DNA of 51,462 bases from Treponema sp. (GTDB taxonomy: Bacteria; Spirochaetota; Spirochaetia; Treponematales; Treponemataceae): NCBI GenBank assembly GCA_022640795.1, contig JALCCK010000012.1, positions 1-51,462 on the forward strand, in the 5' to 3' direction. A program made the translations under genes and the position numbers. The notes beneath the pieces were generated by a model. It was not told the DNA's origin. It was given only the letters and a program-made list of their open reading frames with translations, and searched no databases. This document shows, piece by piece, positions 7,903 to 16,333 of this stretch (its first letter is position 1; every line of letters begins with the position of its first letter).

Positions 7903-8128
7903 CAAAAGATGGATGTTTTTACGTATGAAACCGATAGCAAATGTACTGAAACATGCCGAAGGTCCTGTTACTTGTAATAGGCTATAGCTGGTGACAGCAG
8001 GAGTCTGAAAAGGTACCTGACGGACTTAATGAAATACTGATAAATAGCTGAATGCAAAATCAGGTGTTTTTTCTGTATACAGATATTTTAGAATATTTTA
8101 GAAAATTTGCACAAAAGAGGAGAAGTAT
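7903..8128 (+). other. 226-base gap inside the catabolic cluster
   Basis: No gene or clear promoter is seen. A tandem 10-base repeat ATATTTTAGA occurs at 8083-8092 and 8093-8102, just before the ribosome site of the aldolase gene. The gap is far longer than the other spacings in the cluster and may mark an internal promoter or a lost gene. Confidence 0.4.
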
Positions 8129-9034
8129 ATGCAAAAAATGAAAGGGGTAATCATCCCTATGATTACTCCGTTTGATGAAAACGACAATATTGATTTTAAG
8201 GCAACGGACGCTCTGATTGACTATCTCATTGCCGGCGGGGTCAATGGTTTGTATCCATGCGGAACCACTGGTGAGATGATGAAAATGACTATCGAAGAAA
8301 AAAAAAGGTTTACAGAACACACAATAAAATATGTAAATGGCAGGATTCCTGTTTTCGTGCAGGTAGGAGCCGCCAATACAAAGGACACTGTTGAACTGGC
8401 TAAACATGCATGGAAGGCAGGTGCTGCAGGAATTGGTGTCATTACCCCCCAGTTTCTGAGAGTAACCGATGAAGAAATGATTTCGTATTATAAAACTGTT
8501 GCTTCCAGTGTTCCTGACGACTGCAGCGTATATCTCTACAATATTCCCCAGTGCTCTGCAAATGATATCAGTGTGCCAGTCGCCGATTTTCTGGCTTCTA
8601 CAATGAAGAATATTGTTGGTATAAAATATAGTTATCCGGATTTTAACGTATTTAAGGAATATGTCCTGTGTCATGATAAAGAATTTGATGTAATATGCGG
8701 CCCTGATCAGTTGTTTTTACCTGCTCTTTCAATAGGATGCAAGGGCGTTGTTGCAGGATGTGGTAACTGTGATCCGGTACCCTTCGTAAAAGTATACAAG
8801 GCCTTTGAATCTGGTGATATGGAGGGTGCAAAAACAGCACAAGAGCAGGCTAATGATTTGGCAAAGATCATTAAAGGCTGTGCGATTTTAAGTTATGTAA
8901 AATATGGAGCACACTATAATGGAATTCCTCTGTCACATATGAGGGCTCCTGCAATGGATATCGGAGAAGCTGAAGTAAAAAAGATGTATGCGGAACTGGA
9001 TGCTTATTATTTTAAATATGGTAAAGAGCTATAA
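8129..9034 (+). CDS. DapA/NanA-family class I aldolase (dihydrodipicolinate synthase-like)
   Basis: A 301-residue TIM-barrel lyase of the DHDPS/N-acetylneuraminate lyase superfamily. Visible family residues are CGTTGEMM (residues 44-51, substrate carboxylate site), Tyr137 in VYLYNIP and the Schiff-base Lys166 in VGIKYS. Members cleave or form 2-oxo acids through a pyruvate imine. GTTGE is the DapA-like form of the loop, but genes of this type beside a transporter and an alcohol dehydrogenase normally act on sugar-acid derivatives rather than in lysine synthesis. AGGAG lies about 6 bases before the ATG. The exact substrate is not decidable here. Pyruvate plus an aldehyde would fit the dehydrogenase that follows. 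Confidence 0.88.
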   Translation: MQKMKGVIIPMITPFDENDNIDFKATDALIDYLIAGGVNGLYPCGTTGEMMKMTIEEKKRFTEHTIKYVNGRIPVFVQVGAANTKDTVELAKHAWKAGAAGIGVITPQFLRVTDEEMISYYKTVASSVPDDCSVYLYNIPQCSANDISVPVADFLASTMKNIVGIKYSYPDFNVFKEYVLCHDKEFDVICGPDQLFLPALSIGCKGVVAGCGNCDPVPFVKVYKAFESGDMEGAKTAQEQANDLAKIIKGCAILSYVKYGAHYNGIPLSHMRAPAMDIGEAEVKKMYAELDAYYFKYGKEL

Positions 9035-9049
9035 GGAGACTGATTGAAT

Positions 9050-10228
9050 ATGTATAATTTTGAATATTTTACTCCTACGAAAGTAATTTTTGGGAAAGAT
9101 ACGGAAAAGAAGGTAGGAAGTCTTGTAAATTATGAAAAGGCACGAAAGGTACTTATCCATTATGGTGGCCATAGTGCCGTAAGATCGGGACTGGTTAACC
9201 GCATAAAAGAATCCCTTGCAGCTCATACTATAGAGTATGTTGAACTGGGCGGAGTTATACCTAACCCGAGATTATCTTTGGTATATAAGGGAATAGAACT
9301 TTGTAGAAGGGAAGGTGTTGATTTTATTCTTGCCGTCGGCGGAGGCAGCGTTATTGATTCTGCAAAGGCCATAGGATACGGTGTTACCAATGAAGGCGAT
9401 GTCTGGGATTTTTATGAACATACCCGAAAGGCGGCTGCCTGTCTTCCAATCGGTGTCGTTCTGACTATTGCGGCGTCAGGTAGCGAGATGAGTAACAGTT
9501 GTGTTATAACAAAGGATGAAGGTTGCATAAAACGTGCTTATGATGACGATCTCTCAAGACCAAAATTTGCTATTCTGAATCCTGAACTGACTATGACATT
9601 GCCTGATTACCAGACCGCCTGTGGATGTACTGATATTTTGATGCACACGATGGAGCGGTATTTTACCAATGGTGGTACTATGAATTTGACAGATAATATT
9701 GCTGAAGCGCTGATGCGTACTGTTATCACGAATTCGTTGCTGCTTAAAGATAATCCGCTCGATTATGATGCACGGGCAGAAGTAATGTGGGCAGGCAGCC
9801 TGTCGCATAATGGTTTGACTGGTTGTGGCAATGATGGCGGCGATTTTGCCTCACATATGCTTGAGCATGAAATTGGCGGTATGTTTGATGTCGCTCATGG
9901 TGCTGGTCTTTCAGCTATATGGGGCAGCTGGGCAAGATATGTATATAAAGATTGCCTTGACCGGTTTGTGAGATTTTCCGAGAATGTCTGGAATTTAAAG
10001 CCGGAAAAGACTGCAGGAAAAAGTGCTATAAAAGGTATTGAAGCTATGGAGCACTTCTATCGTTCTATTCATATGCCCACCTCTCTTACGGAATTAGGCA
10101 TAAATCCTACAGATGAACAGATGAAAGAAATGGCAAAACGATGTGCTGCTGCTGCCGGCGGTCATGCGGGTTCTGCAAAAGTACTATATGAAGATGATAT
10201 GTATAAGATTTATAAGATGGCAGTATAG
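9050..10228 (+). CDS. Iron-containing alcohol dehydrogenase (YqhD/BdhA type)
   Basis: A 392-residue group III metal-dependent alcohol dehydrogenase with the butanol dehydrogenase/YqhD layout. The nucleotide site GGGSVIDSAKA is near residues 97-107. The metal ligands are Asp195, His199, His269 and His283, with the same spacing as in YqhD. It would reduce the aldehyde released by the preceding aldolase, or oxidise the reverse alcohol, with NAD(P)H. A TTG at 9044 has the better distance from AAGGAG (5 bases against 11), but the ATG at 9050 gives the usual family N-terminus (MYNFEYFTPTKVIFGK), so the start is uncertain by two codons. It is the last recognised gene of the cluster, starting 15 bases after the aldolase stop. 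Confidence 0.93.
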   Translation: MYNFEYFTPTKVIFGKDTEKKVGSLVNYEKARKVLIHYGGHSAVRSGLVNRIKESLAAHTIEYVELGGVIPNPRLSLVYKGIELCRREGVDFILAVGGGSVIDSAKAIGYGVTNEGDVWDFYEHTRKAAACLPIGVVLTIAASGSEMSNSCVITKDEGCIKRAYDDDLSRPKFAILNPELTMTLPDYQTACGCTDILMHTMERYFTNGGTMNLTDNIAEALMRTVITNSLLLKDNPLDYDARAEVMWAGSLSHNGLTGCGNDGGDFASHMLEHEIGGMFDVAHGAGLSAIWGSWARYVYKDCLDRFVRFSENVWNLKPEKTAGKSAIKGIEAMEHFYRSIHMPTSLTELGINPTDEQMKEMAKRCAAAAGGHAGSAKVLYEDDMYKIYKMAV

Positions 10229-10505
10229 CAGGCAGGCAGACTTGAATCTTGTCACTGCGTTGCGGCGAGGTGAAATCCTATTTTTTTATGGTGGTACCAC
10301 TTTTCAGAAAACCTGAAAAAGATATAATGGATACATCTCATTCTGTCATCGGTAAGGCTGGTCACGGAGCTCATACATCTTTCTGTAGCGTTTCATTTTG
10401 CCTGAACGTTGACAGGGGCTTTTCATTTTAACGGTGAAATAATTTTCTGACCGTAATCAGTGTGGTCAGGGAATATGGCTGAAGATTGTAACACAGGAGG
10501 TATTT
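10229..10505. other. Intergenic stretch after the catabolic cluster
   Basis: No gene is supported here. It contains GTGGTACCAC, a 10-bp palindrome around 10289, and a weak hairpin TTTTCAG/CTGAAAA just after it. Neither is followed by a T-run, so I see no clear terminator for the cluster. Confidence 0.4.
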
Positions 10506-10682
10506 ATGGGGTGTAGATTCTGTCGCATGAAAGATTTTTTAAAAAAACTGAAAAGTGTATATAAAACTGTCGCAGATCGGTCAGGTGGCTGCGGTTACAT
10601 GCCTCCTGACATTTTACGCACTCCTGAAAACCGGAAAACAGTCAGGCACGATCCGGAAAATACTGATAACAAGGGCTCATGA
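10506..10682 (+). CDS. Candidate small protein, 58 residues
   Basis: A short frame opening MGCRFCRMKDFLKKLKSVYK, Cys-containing and strongly basic at the N-terminus, polar at the end, with no known domain. The main support is a perfect AGGAGG placed 5-6 bases before the ATG, stronger than for most genes in the window. Its stop overlaps the last six bases of the convergent pseudouridine synthase gene. It could be a real small protein or the start of a decayed gene. A CxxC pair (C3, C6) is the only motif-like element. Confidence 0.4.
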   Translation: MGCRFCRMKDFLKKLKSVYKTVADRSGGCGYMPPDILRTPENRKTVRHDPENTDNKGS

Positions 10683-11678
10683 CCGATTTCTGAGTCTGCC
10701 TTTTTCTATAAAATCCATGCTGTTTCTTTTTTTCCTGCTGGTTGTTTTTTCTGTATTCCCTGCTTTCTGGATTCTGTTATCTCTTTTTTTGTTAGCATAG
10801 GAATGTGGAACGGCAGTTTTTTTTGTCTCTGGCGCCCACAGAGGACGAGCCGGATGGAAGTCTCCTTTTTTGACATATGAAAGCCATTCTTCTGGTTCCG
10901 GTATTTCAAATTTCAGATGTTTATTAGTAAAGGGGTGATCAAATTCAAGCGTACGTGCATGCAGCGCGAGCCTGCCAAACGGATCTGTATGTGCACGATA
11001 ATTCTCGTCGCCGGCAAGGGGATACCCGTTGGCTGCCAGATGGGCCCGGATCTGGTTTTTTCTTCCTGTATCAAGGTTTAATTCAAATAATGTATGGGTC
11101 GCTCCACGGAAAAGTACTTTGAAGTGCGTACGCGCCGGAACGGTTTTAAACCGGACACCGTTATTTTTAAAATCAAGATGCCGTTCGTATACCGACGTAT
11201 CACCCGGTTTTTTATGTGCCGTTTTACCGGGGCGGTCACCCGGTTGTAGGACGAACCCGATATTATATGCATTGTATGCAAGCGGTGCGTCTATGATTCC
11301 TTCTTCCGGCAATATTTTTTTCCCATTATTTTCTGCTACGGCGCGATACAAACGGCCTGTTACCATCCGGTGCCAGGTATCCATTATTTTTTTCTGAGCT
11401 GTTTCAGTCATGGCAAACATCATGACTCCGGACGTATCCCGATCCAGCCGGTGGACACAAAAGGGGTGGTGTCTCGTCGAATAGGTACCGTTTTCCCTCA
11501 TCAGCTGTTCAAGTACGGCAATTGCCGTACGGGCCCTGCTTCCCGGATAGGGAACAGACAGCATACCGGTCGGCTTGTTTATGACGGTCAGATACTGGTC
11601 CTCATACAGTATTTCTATTTTTTCATGACCATAATCGGCCTTATGTTCTCGTTTATATTGAGTGCTTGGTTTTACCAT
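10677..11678 (-). CDS. RluA-family pseudouridine synthase
   Basis: A 333-residue enzyme that isomerises uridine to pseudouridine in rRNA or tRNA. The RluA signature is HRLDRDTSGVMMFA, with the catalytic Asp in the HRLDRDTSG motif. Other family stretches are NKPTGMLSVPYPG near the N-terminus and LDTGRKNQIRAHLA with GDENYRA further on. The last 55 residues or so, after EEWLSYVKKG, are a basic Lys/Arg-rich tail beyond the usual domain. There is no Shine-Dalgarno sequence. A TATACT box ends 6 bases before the ATG on the minus strand (11685-11690), so the message may be leaderless. The exact target base is unknown. Confidence 0.9.
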   Translation of the reverse strand: MVKPSTQYKREHKADYGHEKIEILYEDQYLTVINKPTGMLSVPYPGSRARTAIAVLEQLMRENGTYSTRHHPFCVHRLDRDTSGVMMFAMTETAQKKIMDTWHRMVTGRLYRAVAENNGKKILPEEGIIDAPLAYNAYNIGFVLQPGDRPGKTAHKKPGDTSVYERHLDFKNNGVRFKTVPARTHFKVLFRGATHTLFELNLDTGRKNQIRAHLAANGYPLAGDENYRAHTDPFGRLALHARTLEFDHPFTNKHLKFEIPEPEEWLSYVKKGDFHPARPLWAPETKKTAVPHSYANKKRDNRIQKAGNTEKTTSRKKRNSMDFIEKGRLRNRS

Positions 11679-11901
11679 ACGGGCAGTATATCACTTTTTT
11701 ACAGTTCCGGACACCGGTTCACCGGCGTTGACACTTAAAAAGGACTCCAAGTAATTCCATCTAAATACATTTAGTGTTGGCTGGGCAATATATGAAGTTG
11801 TAACGTAAATTTTTCTGCTGTCATTATTATAATCGACCTGTTTCTTAATTTTATTATATTTAGAGGTATTTAAGTTTTGTATACTAATTTTGCAATAAGC
11901 T

Positions 11902-14900
11902 TTACTTTTTTGTTTCAATATCAAAACCGTCGTTTTGTATGAACTCCCGTAGTAATTTATCTACTTTCATATTAACACTAAATGGTGAAATGGAAATGCC
12001 CTCCTGTTCTTCAAAATAAAGTTTTGCTTTTGTTTTATCGACGGTTTGTTTTAAGTCTTCAAAGCGGCCGAACTCATCAATGTTTGATGAAGCAGTTTTT
12101 GATGACATAATGTCTCTGAGCTTTTTCTCTTCGAGTCCTAGTGCATGGGAAATATGATAAATCTGATCATTCTTCGCATGCTCTTGATATTCTGTTATGT
12201 ATTCGCGGAATGTTTTTCCATTTTCAAGCTGTATGTCACCGTTTTGTACATCATGAAGAAAGATATTGGCATATTTTTGTTCTTCCTGTGTTAACGACGA
12301 AAATGACTTGTGCAGATCGTCAAGTGTTTGTTCGAGTTCCTTTGGATCTATATGTTCCTGACTGAGCAGTTTGAAATATTTGTCAAACCGTGAGTTCATA
12401 TAATCGGAATTTATTTTGTCTGTGGGTATTTCGGTCAAATAACCGTCTATTTCAAACGGGATATTTCCGGAGGGATCTTTATCAGTACTGCTTCCTTTTT
12501 CAAATAATTCTTTATAGCGGATTGCAAGTGTCAGATAGTCAGTTTGGTCAAAATCAAGGGTTATCGATAGAGGGGAGTGTGAGTCAGCTGTTTCAAATGT
12601 GTATTCGTCTGTATCCCATGAAAAGCCCTGTATTTTTGCAGCTTCAAGATAGGTATTCAGTGTCTTGAATAGTTTTGCAAATTGACCGCGCTCACTCACG
12701 TCTTCCGGCAGCTTTTCAAGGTTCTTAACAGCTGCATGATTGAACAGGTCTTTTATTTCAGTGAATGTTTTATTCAAACCGTTTAAGTTTGTATCCAGCT
12801 GTTCTACGAATAACCCGAATGGTCGGTCCCCTGAATACAGCTTTACGGCTTTCTTTATATTCTGTTCCATTGTATGAGGGAAGCGATAGTACCGGATAGT
12901 ACCGAATGGTTTATCCGGTCCAAAGAGCCGGTTTGTCCGTGAAAAAGCCTGGATGATATTTTCATAGTGCAGTACTTTGTCCAGATACAGGGTATTAATC
13001 CACTTTGAATCAAAACCGGTAAGCATCTGGTCAACAACGATTACTATGTTTATCTGCTGGTCCGGAGTCTGTTCAATATGTTCAAATGGTTTTTTATGTG
13101 CAAGCCGGGCAGCAATTTCTTTTTTGAATTGTGCATGCGTTGCAAGAGAAAAATCACGGTTATACAGGGTATTGTAATCTTGTATAATTTCTACAAGACC
13201 GTCTTCCTTATACAGAGAACTACCGTTATTGTCGATATTTGGATCAAACAGTGCGGTTACCTGTAGTGACGGCCACTCTTTTTTTATAAGGCGATAATAC
13301 TGGATTGCTTCGGTAATGCTGCTTGTTGCAAAGATTGCATGAAATTTGCCATGCACGCTTTTTGTAATCCAGTGTTCCTGTATATCATGGATTACCATCT
13401 GCTGATGTGTTTTCCGCTCATATTGTGACCGGTTCAAATAGTCTTCAATACCTTTTATGTATGTACCGGAATTATCGGTGTATCCTGCCATAGGAACCTG
13501 ACTTGCATCCATAAAACGGTAATAGACGATGCGTTTTTTTTCATCATCAACAGCATCTTCTTCGCTGTCCGCTTTTGACTCCTGCAGTGCAATTACTTTT
13601 CGTATATCAGTATCTTTGTATGTGAGCACTTTATATGTGTCAAACCCGAGCACATTTTTATCACGAATACCATCGGCAATACTGTAGCGGTGCAGTTCAT
13701 TTCCAAAAACGGTGGCGGTGGTACTTGTCTTTTTCTGATTTTCTTCCTGAATGGGGGTCCCGGTAAATCCAAAGAACAATGCATGCGGGAATGTTTCTTT
13801 TATTGTAACAAGCATATCACCAAAGGTTGAACGGTGCGCTTCATCAACAATAAAGACAATCCGTTTTTTATTGATAACCGCTATATCTGCTTCGTTTCGT
13901 CCGTGTTCTTCTGCTTTTATGTTACTCATCTTCTGGATAGAGGTAACAATCAGGGTATTCTGAGAATCAGGGCTTTTTAGTTTTCCAATTAAGGTAACCG
14001 TATCTTCTGTTTCCTGTACTTCCTGATCTTTACTGGCAAATCCACGGTATTCTTTAAGGGACTGTGTTCCTAATTCTATACGGTCCATAAGGAACACCAC
14101 TTTATCAGCATCTTTTGAGCTTGCAATCAGCTGTGCAGATTTGAAACTGGTCATTGTTTTTCCCGACCCTGTTGTATGCCAGATATAGCCGCCCCTGACC
14201 GTGTGTTCACTCCAGTCTGTTTTGGAAACTTTGTCTGATATGGCATTTGCGGCGTAATACTGATAGCTCCGCATTACTTTGAGTACACCGTCTGAATTGT
14301 CAGCTACGGTATAAAATCCGATTAACTGATGTGCCATGGGAATAGAAAGCAATGTTGAAGCGATTTCTTTCCAGTCATTTACAGGTTCATTGTTAAAATT
14401 TGCCCAGTGAAAATAAAAGTTCGGATTAAAAAATCCATCAGGTCCCGGATTCGCAAAGTACACTGTTTCTGCCGGTTCCATTGCAACAAATATTTGTATT
14501 AAAGAAAATAATCCTGAAAAAATGTTTTCATGTGCATATTTTTCTATCTGATGATACGCCTGACTGACTGAAACACCGCTTTTCTTCAATTCAATATGAA
14601 TAACCGGCATACCGTTAATCAAAAGCATGAGATCACCCCGGCGGTCATTCAGAATCTTTGATTTACTTTTGAACCGCGGCTGCCGTACAATCTGGTACCG
14701 GCTTAACCCTGCAGCTATTTCATGGCGGTCATATATGTATAAACTGACTTCTTTTCCCTGATGAAGGGTATCAGCAGGATTATCACGGGTTATGGCAACA
14801 GACTTTCCGTTTATAAACCCATTCAATGCAAGCGGCGTGCGCAATGTAGTAATCTGTTCAATAATCTGCTGCATTTCGGTATCAGTAAGCGGCACATCAT

Positions 14901-15060
14901 TTAAACGGTCAATGCTCCGGTTATTTTCAAAAAGAATCGCTGCCCAGTTTTTTAACAATTCATCTTCGGTGGGATATTCTATAATCTTTTTTTCCCATCC
15001 TTTATTGGTAAGCATTTCAACCAGTGCATTTTCAAAGTCAGATTCTTGTGTAAACGTCAT
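11902..15060 (-). CDS. hsdR: Type I restriction enzyme, HsdR (motor and endonuclease subunit)
   Basis: A 1052-residue restriction subunit that translocates and cuts unmodified DNA in complex with HsdM and HsdS. The N-terminal nuclease core is seen in RGDLMLLINGMPVIHIELKK (Asp143, Glu157, Lys159). SF2 helicase motifs follow: TTGSGKT (about 296-302), DEAH (406-409), FTGTP and the motif VI stretch QAFSRTNR. The C-terminal third is the HsdM-binding region and is more variable. The ATG at 15060 is chosen with GGAG 9 bases upstream. The GTG at 15066 lies too close to that site. It is the last gene of the hsdM-hsdS-hsdR operon, 19 bases after hsdS. All motifs appear intact, so the enzyme should be active if its partners are. 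Confidence 0.96.
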   Translation of the reverse strand: MTFTQESDFENALVEMLTNKGWEKKIIEYPTEDELLKNWAAILFENNRSIDRLNDVPLTDTEMQQIIEQITTLRTPLALNGFINGKSVAITRDNPADTLHQGKEVSLYIYDRHEIAAGLSRYQIVRQPRFKSKSKILNDRRGDLMLLINGMPVIHIELKKSGVSVSQAYHQIEKYAHENIFSGLFSLIQIFVAMEPAETVYFANPGPDGFFNPNFYFHWANFNNEPVNDWKEIASTLLSIPMAHQLIGFYTVADNSDGVLKVMRSYQYYAANAISDKVSKTDWSEHTVRGGYIWHTTGSGKTMTSFKSAQLIASSKDADKVVFLMDRIELGTQSLKEYRGFASKDQEVQETEDTVTLIGKLKSPDSQNTLIVTSIQKMSNIKAEEHGRNEADIAVINKKRIVFIVDEAHRSTFGDMLVTIKETFPHALFFGFTGTPIQEENQKKTSTTATVFGNELHRYSIADGIRDKNVLGFDTYKVLTYKDTDIRKVIALQESKADSEEDAVDDEKKRIVYYRFMDASQVPMAGYTDNSGTYIKGIEDYLNRSQYERKTHQQMVIHDIQEHWITKSVHGKFHAIFATSSITEAIQYYRLIKKEWPSLQVTALFDPNIDNNGSSLYKEDGLVEIIQDYNTLYNRDFSLATHAQFKKEIAARLAHKKPFEHIEQTPDQQINIVIVVDQMLTGFDSKWINTLYLDKVLHYENIIQAFSRTNRLFGPDKPFGTIRYYRFPHTMEQNIKKAVKLYSGDRPFGLFVEQLDTNLNGLNKTFTEIKDLFNHAAVKNLEKLPEDVSERGQFAKLFKTLNTYLEAAKIQGFSWDTDEYTFETADSHSPLSITLDFDQTDYLTLAIRYKELFEKGSSTDKDPSGNIPFEIDGYLTEIPTDKINSDYMNSRFDKYFKLLSQEHIDPKELEQTLDDLHKSFSSLTQEEQKYANIFLHDVQNGDIQLENGKTFREYITEYQEHAKNDQIYHISHALGLEEKKLRDIMSSKTASSNIDEFGRFEDLKQTVDKTKAKLYFEEQEGISISPFSVNMKVDKLLREFIQNDGFDIETKK

Positions 15061-15079
15061 TACCACTCACTCCTTTTCG

Positions 15080-16333
15080 TTATACAAACAGCGCTTCAAG
15101 ACACGATTTTTTTATATTTTTAAGTTTATCAAGCTTACGCTGATGAAGGGTAATAAGGTTGTCGAGGTTATGAAAGAATGAGCCGATTTTCTGTTGTTCA
15201 GAGAGAGACGGATATTTTATATTCACATCTTTTAAGTCTGAATTATGAATATGAACAACAGTTTTCCCTTGTGCCTTTTTTGATATTTCTTTTTGTTGAT
15301 TGCCACTTGAAAGCGTTAATGCTAAAAAAGTCGAACTTAGGAAATCGTTTGGACAAACAATATTTAAATCTCCACCTAAAATAATGCCTGGTTTAACAAT
15401 TGCAGAAGCTCTTGAAATGTCTTCAGCTGTCTCACCAGATGCAGGAAGAATAACTTCATTGCCCTTACTATAAACAGAACCTTCCTTTGGATTAACTAAT
15501 GTATCAACTTCTCTTATCTCTGTTTCGTAACTTGTATACATTCTACCATACAAAATTATCTGAGTACCATTTTCTTGTAAATCATTTTTAGAATAACCAA
15601 ATCCTTTTGAAAAGGTAGAAACTTCTCCCAACTTACGCTGTTCCCACTCATCCGTAAATCCTGCAAAACGGATTTCGGGTACACAGGCATCTTCTTTGGG
15701 AAATATTTTTTCAAGTAATGATTTTTTTATATTTTTAAGTTTATCAAGCTTACGCTGATGAAGGGTGATAGCGTCATCGAGCTTGCTGAAAAATACACCG
15801 ATTTTAACTTGTTCATTTTTTGGTGAAATAATAACTGGAAAATTAACAAGAATATTTTGGTTCAAATGTTTGATGGTTCCACCTGTAGCTCTTTTATCAA
15901 CATAATCCATCAAAAAAGGAGCTTTAAGGTAATGAAATAAATATTTGCTATCTACATGTTCTTTATCAGAAATTACAACATTGAAAACACCCGCATTTAA
16001 TGTGGCTGGTTTGTCTAATTCTTTAATATAAGCAACTTTTCCAAGTGTTCCGTCTTTTGTTATCAGAATACTTCCATTATTAATCTGGATGTTTTTGTCT
16101 TGTATATATCTTTCTTTTACTACGTAATGACAAGTATTCAAGTCAATTCGACCATCAACAAAATCAGTACCTGTTATCAAATAATAATCACCACTATCAA
16201 GAAATTCAGAAGTGCGAAGATTTTGCCATCCAATTCTTGCATGCATAGTGCATATTTCTCCCAGCTTCTTTTCTTCCCACTCATCCGTAAATCCTGCAAA
16301 ACGTATCTTTGGAACTCGTTTCTTTTCTTCCAT
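15080..16333 (-). CDS. hsdS: Type I restriction enzyme specificity subunit HsdS
   Basis: A 417-residue DNA-recognition subunit with two target-recognition domains (about residues 20-170 and 225-375), each preceded by IRFAGFTDEWE and each followed by LHQRKLDKLKNIKKS, the conserved helices that set the spacing of the two half-sites. These repeated segments are also long identical stretches of DNA (47 bp and 30 bp, each twice), which favours exchange of recognition domains by recombination. The start codon shares one base with the hsdM stop, so translation is coupled. The recognised sequence cannot be read from this. No second or silent hsdS copy is visible in the window. Confidence 0.95.
   Translation of the reverse strand: MEEKKRVPKIRFAGFTDEWEEKKLGEICTMHARIGWQNLRTSEFLDSGDYYLITGTDFVDGRIDLNTCHYVVKERYIQDKNIQINNGSILITKDGTLGKVAYIKELDKPATLNAGVFNVVISDKEHVDSKYLFHYLKAPFLMDYVDKRATGGTIKHLNQNILVNFPVIISPKNEQVKIGVFFSKLDDAITLHQRKLDKLKNIKKSLLEKIFPKEDACVPEIRFAGFTDEWEQRKLGEVSTFSKGFGYSKNDLQENGTQIILYGRMYTSYETEIREVDTLVNPKEGSVYSKGNEVILPASGETAEDISRASAIVKPGIILGGDLNIVCPNDFLSSTFLALTLSSGNQQKEISKKAQGKTVVHIHNSDLKDVNIKYPSLSEQQKIGSFFHNLDNLITLHQRKLDKLKNIKKSCLEALFV
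15105..15151. repeat. 47-bp direct repeat, copy 1 (end of hsdS)
   Basis: Identical over 47 bases to 15720-15766. Encodes the distal conserved helix LHQRKLDKLKNIKKS of HsdS. Confidence 0.95.
15641..15670. repeat. 30-bp direct repeat in hsdS, second pair, copy 1
   Basis: Identical to 16274-16303. Encodes the FAGFTDEWE stretch that precedes the second recognition domain. Confidence 0.9.
15720..15766. repeat. 47-bp direct repeat, copy 2 (middle of hsdS)
   Basis: Identical to 15105-15151, encoding the central conserved helix. Recombination between the copies would delete or swap one target-recognition domain in frame. Confidence 0.95.
16274..16303. repeat. 30-bp direct repeat in hsdS, second pair, copy 2
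   Basis: Identical to 15641-15670. Encodes the same stretch at the HsdS N-terminus, before the first recognition domain. Confidence 0.9.

Noticed and set aside
10285..10300. GGTGGTACCAC resembles the T-box antiterminator core
   Set aside because: No stem I, specifier loop or following terminator and no aminoacyl-tRNA or amino-acid gene behind it. A 10-bp palindrome alone is not enough.
10249..10431. 60-residue plus-strand open frame
   Set aside because: Begins without a ribosome site and has no protein-like features.
10555..10800. 81-residue plus-strand open frame with hydrophobic end
   Set aside because: The hydrophobic stretch is the antisense of the Lys-rich tail of the pseudouridine synthase gene, and the start lacks a ribosome site.
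11695..11900. Far attachment site of the tRNA-Val island
   Set aside because: I looked by eye for a copy of the tRNA 3' end and found none, so no boundary is claimed.
11691..11924. 77-residue minus-strand open frame after hsdR
   Set aside because: No ribosome-binding site, AT-rich random-looking peptide, and it overlaps the hsdR 3' end and the pseudouridine synthase upstream region.
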